DNA of 40,837 nucleotides from an uncultured Collinsella sp. (GTDB lineage Bacteria > Actinomycetota > Coriobacteriia > Coriobacteriales > Coriobacteriaceae): NCBI GenBank assembly GCA_900552685.1, contig USAJ01000010.1, positions 1 through 40,837 on the forward strand, given 5' to 3'. Both the position numbers and the translations under genes were made by a program. The notes beneath the pieces are model-generated. The model did no database searches. It was given only the letters and a program-made list of their open reading frames with translations, and had not been told where the DNA came from. This document shows positions 32,171 to 40,837 of the stretch, in pieces (the stretch's first letter is position 1; every line of letters begins with the position of its first letter).

Positions 32171-33475
32171 ATGGCAGAAATGGAGCTTGCGACCCTCATT
32201 TGTGGCGAAATCGCCGGCACTCTCCGGCAAGACGAGCATGGACTCTGCAGCTTTGTATACGCCCCAACCTATCGCGGAGCACCGCTATCGTTAACAATGC
32301 CGCTTTCCAATCGCACATATGGCCATAACATCGTCCGCCCGTTCCTATTTGGCCTTTTGCCCGACAGCCAAGAGCAGCGTCGCGCTATTGCCGCCGAGCA
32401 TGACGTTGCATCCAACAACCCCGTCGCCCTCTTGTGCCATATCGGTCTTGACTGCGCGGGGGCCGTTCAGTTTTGTCGAGCCGATCAATTAGATGCCGCC
32501 CACGGCAGGGTCTCAGCATACCGCCCGCTTACCAATTCTCAAATCGCTCACAAGCTCAAAGCAATTCGCGATGACGAAAGAGAAACATGGATGGGCTCCA
32601 ACGAAAGCTGGTCCCTGGGCGGCAACCAAGGCAAATTTGCACTAGCTTGGCATGATGGACAATGGTGCGAATGTCTAGGGTCATCCCCCACTACCCATAT
32701 CTTCAAAAATGGTGTCGTTGGGTTCAAACATCAGGCCTTAAACGAATTCGTCTGCATGAAAACGGCTCGGCGTGTTGGCATTCCAACTGCCAACGTCTCC
32801 TATTGCACATTTGAAGACGAAGCCGCGCTCGTCGTTGAACGGTACGACAGAATGGTCAATAGCAGCGGAAAAATCGAAAGGCTGCATCAGGAGGACTTTT
32901 GCCAGGCGCTCGGTGTATTGCCAACCCAGAAATACACCGCCGACGGAGGACCAACTACACGAGACATCCAAGAACGACTGATTAACACAGTCCCCCACCA
33001 CATGAATCTTGTGCTTTTTACCTATATGTTGTTCTATAACGCCATTATCGGAGCGCCCGACGCACACGCTAAAAACTACTCGCTCATCCTAGGCAAAGGC
33101 ACAAACGCGGCGCTCGCACCCATGTACGATGTCGCATCGGGCTTAGCATACGAACGCATGCGGCGAAAAGCGCGCCTTGCCATGAGCGTTGGCGGCGAGA
33201 ACCGTGTGGGACGCATCGGTCCAGGCGCTATCCGCCGCTATCACGGCATGGGCGACCCCGCACTGGAAGCGGCGCTCACCGATGCCGGGCTGACCGAAAA
33301 GTTTTGCTTTGCAACCATGATGGACCTCGCCTACGAGGTGCCCATTTGCATGGAAGAGGTCATGGACGAATACGCCGACCTGCCCGGCATGGCGGACCTG
33401 CGCGAGCATATGCTCGGCCCCGTCCGCGAAAACTGCCAGCGCACCCTCGACCTCATCAAGGCGGATATGGGCTAG
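32171..33475 (+). CDS. hipA: HipA-type serine/threonine kinase toxin
   Basis: Kinase of 434 residues. In E. coli the family phosphorylates glutamyl-tRNA synthetase and causes growth arrest. The N-terminal subdomain (about 1-105) has FLFGLLPDSQEQRRA. The kinase core has THIFKNG, then NEFVCMKTARRVG, VVERYDR and HQEDFCQALG. The catalytic loop is GAPDAHAKNYS (Asp297, His299, Asn302) and the metal motif is PMYDVASG (Asp320). All key residues appear intact. The gene starts at the base after the hipB stop. GC content is visibly lower than in the housekeeping genes around it. Confidence 0.93.
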   Translation: MAEMELATLICGEIAGTLRQDEHGLCSFVYAPTYRGAPLSLTMPLSNRTYGHNIVRPFLFGLLPDSQEQRRAIAAEHDVASNNPVALLCHIGLDCAGAVQFCRADQLDAAHGRVSAYRPLTNSQIAHKLKAIRDDERETWMGSNESWSLGGNQGKFALAWHDGQWCECLGSSPTTHIFKNGVVGFKHQALNEFVCMKTARRVGIPTANVSYCTFEDEAALVVERYDRMVNSSGKIERLHQEDFCQALGVLPTQKYTADGGPTTRDIQERLINTVPHHMNLVLFTYMLFYNAIIGAPDAHAKNYSLILGKGTNAALAPMYDVASGLAYERMRRKARLAMSVGGENRVGRIGPGAIRRYHGMGDPALEAALTDAGLTEKFCFATMMDLAYEVPICMEEVMDEYADLPGMADLREHMLGPVRENCQRTLDLIKADMG

Positions 33476-33507
33476 ACGTTCGCAATTTCCCATTTCTTAA
33501 AAGAAAG

Positions 33508-33544
33508 GAGGGGGCACCCGTCGCAAAAGCTCGGATGCCCCCTC
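33508..33544. terminator. Terminator between hipA and pepD
   Basis: GAGGGGGCA pairs with TGCCCCCTC around a 19-base loop. It lies between convergent genes and may serve both. Confidence 0.7.
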
Positions 33545-33601
33545 TCGTAATGTCATTTGCAATCCGCTAGCACGTGGCTCGGACTGCTGCTAGCGCAACC
33601 T

Positions 33602-35059
33602 TTACGCAGCGAGACGCTTGAGGACGTCGATGAGCAGCTCGTAGAAGCGCTCGGCAGAAGCGAGCTCCATGCTCTCGTCCGGGGTGTGGACATCGGAGAG
33701 CGTCGGGCCCACGGCGATGGCGTCCAGACCGTGCAGGGCCTCGGCAAACAGGCCGCACTCAAGGCCGGCGTGAATGGACTCGATGCGCAGCTCGGAGCCA
33801 AAGAGCTCGCGATAGCTCTCGACAAAGACGTCGCGGACCGGCGAATGCTCGGCATAGCTCCAGCCGGGATACTCGAACTCGAACTTGGCGTCGAAGCCCA
33901 GGACATCGGCCAGCGTCTGCAGGCGGTCCTTGAACTCGTTCTGCAGCGAGGTGATCGAGGAGCGCGGGGACAGCATGATCTTGACCTCGTCGTCAGAAGT
34001 GGCAACCACACCGATGTTGGAGGAAACCTCGACGGAGCCGTCGGTGGCGACGTTGCGGCGAATCACGCCGTTAGGGGCAAGACGCAGGGCGCGGATGAGG
34101 GCAAGCGCGGACTTCTGGTCCATGGCCTCGACCTCGGCGTCGTCGGCAATCTCGACGGTGCAGGTAAAGCCGGGGTCGAAGACCTCGAGCTCGGCAGTGA
34201 CGTCGGCGATGATGCCCTTTGCGATCTGGGCCGCGGCCTCGGCGGCAGCGTGGTCGGCGTAGACCAGAACAGCTTTGCACTCACGGTTGATGGCGTTGTC
34301 CTTGGTGCCGCCGTTAAAGCTAACGATGGCGGGCTCGCCGGCGACCATCAGGCGGTCGATGATGCGGGCCATGATGAGGTTGCCGTTGCCGCGCTCCAGG
34401 TGGATGTCGGCACCGGAGTGACCGCCCAACAGGCCAGAAATCTCGAGCGTGAGGGTGCTACCGGTCTTGTGCTCGCGCGCGATCGGGCAGGTGTAGGTAA
34501 CGACGACGCCGCCGGCGCAGCTGACGGTGGCAACGCCCTCTTCCTCGGAGTCAAGGTTAATCATGGTGCGGGCGCTAATCTGGGACTTGTCGAGCGTCTC
34601 GGCGCCGACCAGGCCAGTCTCCTCGTCGGTGGTGAATACGCACTCGAGGGCCGGATGGGCAATCGAATCGTCGTTGAGCACAGTAAGCATAAGCGCGACG
34701 GCGATGCCGTTGTCAGCGCCCAGCGTAGTACCGTTAGCGGTGAGGACGCCGTCCTTGACGACCAGGTCGATACCATCGGTCGTAAAGTCGTGCTCAACGG
34801 AGCCCAACTTGTCGCACACCATATCGATGTGGCCCTGCAGCATCACGGTCGGAGCATTCTCGGCACCGGCAGATGCGGGCTTGCGAATGATGACGTTGTA
34901 GACCTCGTCCTGGTACACATCGAGGCCGCGCTCCTTGGCAAACGCGACCAGGAAATCGCTGATGCCCTTCTCGTTGCCAGACCCACGGGGGATCGCGCTG
35001 ACCTCCTCAAAGAAATGGAACAGCTGGGCGGGCTCATAGCCGGTGATCTTGTAGTCCAT
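33602..35059 (-). CDS. pepD: Aminoacyl-histidine dipeptidase (M20)
   Basis: Zinc dipeptidase of 485 residues that cleaves Xaa-His and other dipeptides in the cytoplasm. Family motifs in order are IPRGSGNEKGISDFL (near 23-37), LQGHIDMVCD (metal His and Asp), TLGADNGIAVAL, TTDEETGLVGA (catalytic Glu) and HAGLECGLF. ATG 35059 is chosen because AAGGAGG is four bases upstream and MDYKITGYEP is the standard N-terminus. It is monocistronic between convergent hipA and the clpC terminator. Confidence 0.94.
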   Translation of the reverse strand: MDYKITGYEPAQLFHFFEEVSAIPRGSGNEKGISDFLVAFAKERGLDVYQDEVYNVIIRKPASAGAENAPTVMLQGHIDMVCDKLGSVEHDFTTDGIDLVVKDGVLTANGTTLGADNGIAVALMLTVLNDDSIAHPALECVFTTDEETGLVGAETLDKSQISARTMINLDSEEEGVATVSCAGGVVVTYTCPIAREHKTGSTLTLEISGLLGGHSGADIHLERGNGNLIMARIIDRLMVAGEPAIVSFNGGTKDNAINRECKAVLVYADHAAAEAAAQIAKGIIADVTAELEVFDPGFTCTVEIADDAEVEAMDQKSALALIRALRLAPNGVIRRNVATDGSVEVSSNIGVVATSDDEVKIMLSPRSSITSLQNEFKDRLQTLADVLGFDAKFEFEYPGWSYAEHSPVRDVFVESYRELFGSELRIESIHAGLECGLFAEALHGLDAIAVGPTLSDVHTPDESMELASAERFYELLIDVLKRLAA

Positions 35060-35217
35060 GGTGCCTCCTTGGCGCAACTGGTTAGACAGTAAGACATGCG
35101 ACTTGTATATTCCCAGACTTTGCGTGCATAAACCAGTCGAAAACGCCGAGCGCCCTCGCATCATCGGCTAACGGTGGACCGCATAGCGTAACGGTCACAG
35201 CTACCGCAGCTCTACAA

Positions 35218-35249
35218 ATCGAGGCGCCCTTGCCAGAGCGCCTCGATTG
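35218..35249 (-). terminator. Terminator after clpC
   Basis: AATCGAGGCGC pairs with GCGCCTCGATT around a ten-base loop. On the minus strand TTTGTAG follows. Confidence 0.8.
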
Positions 35250-35273
35250 CACGTATCAAATTGTCGCCACGCC

Positions 35274-37916
<2,643 letters not shown>

Positions 37917-37952
37917 GCTAGTTCCTCTTAGACGAGCTAGTTTTTTCAAACG

Positions 37953-37980
37953 CAAAGCGCCGCCCCGCGGCAGCGCTTTG
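37953..37980 (-). terminator. Stem-loop upstream of clpC
   Basis: AAAGCGC and GCGCTTT arms with a CCGCCCCGCGGCA centre lie about 40 bases before the clpC start. It could end transcripts from the DUF2798 gene or act in the clpC leader. Confidence 0.45.
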
Positions 37981-38103
37981 GTCTCTTTACCCATATGGAG
38001 TATATGTTAACCGTTGGGACCTTTCCCACCCGTAGCCGCGCGACAACGTCTACAAAAAAGGAATCGCTCCGGTCCGTTTGACAGTTTGGTTTTGAGCTGC
38101 TGT

Positions 38104-38697
38104 CTAGCAGGCAGGCTCGGCGTCCATGCCCTCGACAACGTCATTGGCTACATCGGCAGCGGGAGCACCCGGCATGTGAACGAGCTCCATGTGCGGCTCG
38201 GCAAAGACCGTGCCCATCGGGAAGGCGCGGCGGAAGACAAAGCGAGCAACCGGACCGGCCACCAGCAGGTTCCAGGGCAGGGCCATGATAAAGTTGCGCG
38301 GGATGTTGATGAGCCACATCATCGGCAGCATCTGCAGGTTTGCGAGCGGGCCACCGGGCATATGGAACAGGCCTTCGCACGCGCCGTAAAGCGACATGAT
38401 GATGATCATAGGAACGACCATGCAGGAGCTGACGGCGAGCGTCATGGCAAGTGGCGAGCTCTTGCCCGGCGTGACCAAGTACTTAAAGGCGAAACCCTTG
38501 GCGAGCGGGCTGGCGACGAACCAGTCGCAGCACATGGCAAAAATGTAGGCAACGGGGAAGCCGAGCCACGCAGTGGCAACGACCTCGCCGTTGATGGCCC
38601 CGTGCTGCAGGGCAACGTTGTAGATGCTCATCCAGAGCACCATGCAAAAGCACATGATAAAGGTGAACAGCAGGCTCTCTCGTTTGTTGATAGGCAT
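38104..38697 (-). CDS. DUF2798-like membrane protein
   Basis: Integral membrane protein of 197 residues with about four hydrophobic segments (near 8-28, 42-62, 78-100 and 125-150). Sequence such as FTFIMCFCMVLWMSIYNVAL and GFPVAYIFAMCCDWFVASP resembles the DUF2798 family, and two such units may be present in tandem. The function is unknown. The start at ATG 38697 (MPINKRESLLF) is preferred over a longer frame because the extra residues look non-coding; the ribosome-binding site GAGAGGA is about 12 bases away, so the start is less certain. Confidence 0.7.
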   Translation of the reverse strand: MPINKRESLLFTFIMCFCMVLWMSIYNVALQHGAINGEVVATAWLGFPVAYIFAMCCDWFVASPLAKGFAFKYLVTPGKSSPLAMTLAVSSCMVVPMIIIMSLYGACEGLFHMPGGPLANLQMLPMMWLINIPRNFIMALPWNLLVAGPVARFVFRRAFPMGTVFAEPHMELVHMPGAPAADVANDVVEGMDAEPAC

Positions 38698-38740
38698 AAA
38701 GGGCAGATTCCTCTCTGTGTTGTACCGCGGCGCCACGCAA

Positions 38741-38791
38741 CAAAAACGGGCGGGCAAGATGGAGCTGTTGGAACTTCATCTCGCCCGCCCG
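38741..38791 (-). terminator. Strong stem with T-run in front of the DUF2798 gene
   Basis: CGGGCGGGCAAGATG pairs with CATCTCGCCCGCCCG at 14 of 15 positions. On the minus strand TTTTTGTTG follows. It is either the end of a long thrE transcript or a leader attenuator of the DUF2798 gene, whose start is only about 45 bases downstream. Confidence 0.8.
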
Positions 38792-38908
38792 TGGTACGCG
38801 CGTCTGCGACTACTTATGTGGTGGAACCAGCCTAGCACGAAACGCATGCGCTTCGTAAGCGTTGAGTTTATGGAGATGCAGGGCACCAATAATCCCCCCG
38901 ACCCCATA

Positions 38909-38975
38909 AGTTGCGGTGGAATACGGACTGTTTTGACCCTTTAAGCAGCAATTCAGTCCCTATTTCACCGCAACT
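38909..38975. repeat. TTGCGGTGGAATA palindrome, copy 2
   Basis: AGTTGCGGTGGAATA-CGGACTG and its partner CAGTCC-TATTTCACCGCAACT pair at 20 of 22 positions around a 23-base loop. The outer 13 bases match copy 1 at 949-1016, while the inner part and loop differ. Confidence 0.8.
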
Positions 38976-38977
38976 CA

Positions 38978-39015
38978 TTGGGGGTGCAAAGTAACCTGTC
39001 CCCCTTGCACCAATT
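38978..39015 (-). repeat. GGGACAG-core stem-loop at a stop codon (copy 5)
   Basis: On the minus strand TTGGTGCAA follows directly from the thrE TAA, then GGGGGACAGGTTAC, then TTTGCACC. The stem is GGTGCAA/TTGCACC. The layout is the same as at 11518: stop codon, arm, GGGACAGG, complementary arm. It adjoins the palindrome at 38909-38975. Confidence 0.7.
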
Positions 39016-40582
39016 AGCTGGTGTGGCGCCAGCGAGGGTCGGTGAGCGTACGCGCCACACCCAGTCCAACGGGCAGAAACGCTACGATGAGCACTGCGCG
39101 CACAAACCAGCCGAGCATATTGACCGTGTCGAAGGTGCACATGTAATACATCGAGCGATACAGATACAAGCCCGGCACCATAATGACAATCGAAGGCACC
39201 GTGAGGGCGATGCGCGGGTAGGTGAGCTTGACTTCAGCCAAGCTTGCGAGCAGCCCCGATACCAGCGCGCCGATAAACGCTGCTGCCTCGGGAGGCATTC
39301 CCGTGCTGAGGCCCAGGAAGGGAATCATCGTCGGCGCATCGACAAGGGTCAGACGCAGGGTATTGGACACGGCGCCGATCAACCCAGCTGCCGCGGCCAT
39401 CTTTACCGGGCTGTTGAACATCACCGAGAAGCCGAATACGCCAACGAAGCTCATCAGTATGCGCAAGAGCGTAAGAGCCAACGGAGAGAGGCCGAGCGGG
39501 GCGAAGTCATCCGGCGCCAGTCCCACGCACTCGGCAACCATCCAACCTACGAGGGTCGCCATCACAATAATCGACACAGCATACGAAAGACGCTCGATTC
39601 CACTTCGCATATCGAGCTTAGCGATGTCGAGGCCTGCCGTAATGAGGGGAAAGCCGGGAATCACAAAGAGCATGGCGCCGATATAGCCTTCTTGGTGCGA
39701 CATTGCCCCCGGTACGACCTGGCCAAGGCCGAGCAATGCCAGCAGATACGAAACGCAAGCGAGCGCAACACCAGTCGTCAGCGCGCTAAACTGGCCAAGA
39801 CCCTGCTTGAGAATATGGGAGCGGGCAAAGTTACCGACACCAGCGCCTACGAATGCGCAGGCCATCTCGATAGGGCCGCCGCCGAGCAAAAAGACGAAGG
39901 CGCCGCAAGCACAGGCTGCCGCAAGGCCCTGTTGCCAGGGAGCGTAATCGGGCTTTGAGCTCTCAACGGTCTTGAGCATCTCGTGGTATTCGTGCACGGT
40001 AAACCGGCGCCCATACGTCTCGATTTCCTTTAAGAAGCTCTCCATCATCCAAATGCGATGGGTATTGACTCCCGTTGTGGGCAGGCTGACAACCTCGTTA
40101 AAGCAGTGACCATCTTCGATGCAGGTGCACTCAAACGACAGAAGACTCAGGTCGACGTGAATCGTGACGCCGAGTACAGCGGCAACACGATTCATGGTAT
40201 CGCGCACGCGCCAGGCACCCGTTCCGCTTGCCAGCATAAGCATGCCGGTGCGGCAAATGATGGATGATTTATCGGTGAGCGGCGCATCGACGGCAAGTTC
40301 ATCGCCTGCCGTCACGATCTGGTGCCAGTCAGTTTTCATATGGAGTGCGCCGGCACGAACGCCATGGTGTAGGGGGGCTCTCGAAAGCAGCGAGTCAAGG
40401 CGCGAAGGCTGTGGGGGCTCCGTTGATTCGCCCTCGTCCTCGCCGGGCTCCTCATCGACCAGATCAAATGAGTCAAGCGGCGCTGGCTCGCGACGGTCGA
40501 TCAGCTCCTTGTCCTCATCATCAAAGTAATTGAACTGATCGAGCATGTCCTCTTCGATTGCACGCTCGCTCACATCGTCCAT
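39014..40582 (-). CDS. Threonine/serine exporter, ThrE family
   Basis: Membrane protein of 522 residues that exports threonine and serine in related actinobacteria. An acidic cytoplasmic tail (about 1-80, rich in Asp and Glu) precedes the N-terminal ThrE domain with CRTGMLMLASGTGAWRVRDT and a Cys-containing segment CTCIEDGHCFNEV. About ten membrane helices follow from residue 205, in the fused arrangement ThrE plus ThrE_2 (GAMLFVIPGFPLITAGLDIA, then AAFIGALVSGLLASLAEVKL, then VPSIVIMVPGLYLYRSMY). ATG 40582 is preceded by GGAAGGGAG. The substrate is inferred from the family. Confidence 0.9.
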   Translation of the reverse strand: MDDVSERAIEEDMLDQFNYFDDEDKELIDRREPAPLDSFDLVDEEPGEDEGESTEPPQPSRLDSLLSRAPLHHGVRAGALHMKTDWHQIVTAGDELAVDAPLTDKSSIICRTGMLMLASGTGAWRVRDTMNRVAAVLGVTIHVDLSLLSFECTCIEDGHCFNEVVSLPTTGVNTHRIWMMESFLKEIETYGRRFTVHEYHEMLKTVESSKPDYAPWQQGLAAACACGAFVFLLGGGPIEMACAFVGAGVGNFARSHILKQGLGQFSALTTGVALACVSYLLALLGLGQVVPGAMSHQEGYIGAMLFVIPGFPLITAGLDIAKLDMRSGIERLSYAVSIIVMATLVGWMVAECVGLAPDDFAPLGLSPLALTLLRILMSFVGVFGFSVMFNSPVKMAAAAGLIGAVSNTLRLTLVDAPTMIPFLGLSTGMPPEAAAFIGALVSGLLASLAEVKLTYPRIALTVPSIVIMVPGLYLYRSMYYMCTFDTVNMLGWFVRAVLIVAFLPVGLGVARTLTDPRWRHTS

Positions 40583-40699
40583 ACGGGCGCTCCCTTCCTA
40601 CCGACTAACCCCCATCCTAGGCAGCAACGGCTAAAGGAAACATAAAAGAGACGGCTGTCATGCATGGAAGGCGCAAACCCCCCAATGCGTCGGTAGATC

Positions 40700-40765
40700 C
40701 CCAACGACTAGGACTGTCCCCAAGTGCCGGCAGAAAAGGAACGTCCCTAAGTGCCAACCAGGGCA
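40700..40765. repeat. Paired GTCCC-AAGTGCC direct repeats
   Basis: GGACTGTCCCCAAGTGCC (40711-40728) and GGAACGTCCCTAAGTGCC (about 40738-40755) are near copies 27 bases apart. The minus strand reads GGGGACAG in the first, linking it to the GGGACAG family. It lies in the 213-base gap upstream of thrE. Confidence 0.5.
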
Positions 40766-40795
40766 ACACCGCAGATAGAGGACGGACAGACACTA

Positions 40796-40837
40796 TGACC
40801 CAATCCGAGGGCACTAAAAAGATAGGAGCCCCCGCTC
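40796..40837 (+). CDS. Possible start of a gene cut by the window edge
   Basis: ATG 40796 opens a frame of 14 codons (MTQSEGTKKIGAPA) running off the end. A weak AGAGGA lies 14 bases upstream. There is too little sequence to identify it. Confidence 0.25.

Overview
The window reads as chromosomal DNA from a high-GC Gram-positive bacterium, most likely a Collinsella-like member of the Coriobacteriia. This is inferred from protein character, GC-rich codon use, a sortase-type surface anchor, a ClpC/DisA/PepD/ThrE gene set and a Mn2+ riboswitch ahead of mntP. No database search was possible.

Layout. (1) 1-4400: a FeoA-FeoB gene cut short at the left edge, a non-coding stretch with a 62-bp tandem repeat and a palindrome, an alpha/beta-hydrolase, a stand-alone glucose-type PTS EIIA, and asnS. 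(2) 4590-14270, plus strand: an HTH regulator, a three-gene ABC importer (lipoprotein, permease, ATPase), a surface 5'-nucleotidase broken by one frameshift, an MscS channel, and a coupled pair made of a cytosolic BMP-domain protein and a metallophosphoesterase. (3) 14360-18741, minus strand: translation block tRNA-Tyr, tRNA-Thr, tRNA-Met, tuf, rpmG, tRNA-Trp, secE, nusG, rplK, rplA. (4) 19141-22957: a beta-glucoside locus (RpiR regulator divergent from a GH1 phospho-glycosidase and a PTS EIIBC), with short direct repeats on both sides. (5) 23491-25130: tRNA-Thr and a gene fusing a small DNA-binding domain to a HipA-like kinase, behind a large dyad operator. (6) 25158-30689, minus strand: disA, ispD, ispF, cysS, rlmB and a NYN-domain gene, tightly packed. 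(7) 30848-33475, plus strand: Mn2+ riboswitch and mntP, then a classical hipB-hipA pair with operator repeats. (8) 33602-40582, minus strand: pepD, clpC, a small membrane protein and a ThrE-type exporter.

The genes fit a gut commensal that ferments host or plant sugars: PTS uptake and phospho-glycosidase, amino-acid import and export, dipeptidase, and c-di-AMP, Mn2+ and mechanosensitive functions. The EIIBC lacks an EIIA domain, so the orphan EIIA at 2186-2749 is a plausible phosphoryl donor.

The most unusual content is between genes. At least five families of palindromic or tandem repeats occur. One has a GGGACAG core inside stem-loops that in four cases begin at a stop codon. There is also a roughly 100-nt stem structure (26832-26933) whose wobble pairs favour plus-strand RNA. 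The best candidate for an under-described system is the single-gene HTH/HipA-like kinase at 23790-25130, with twin ATTCGT-N4-ACGAAT dyads whose second copy covers the ribosome-binding site.
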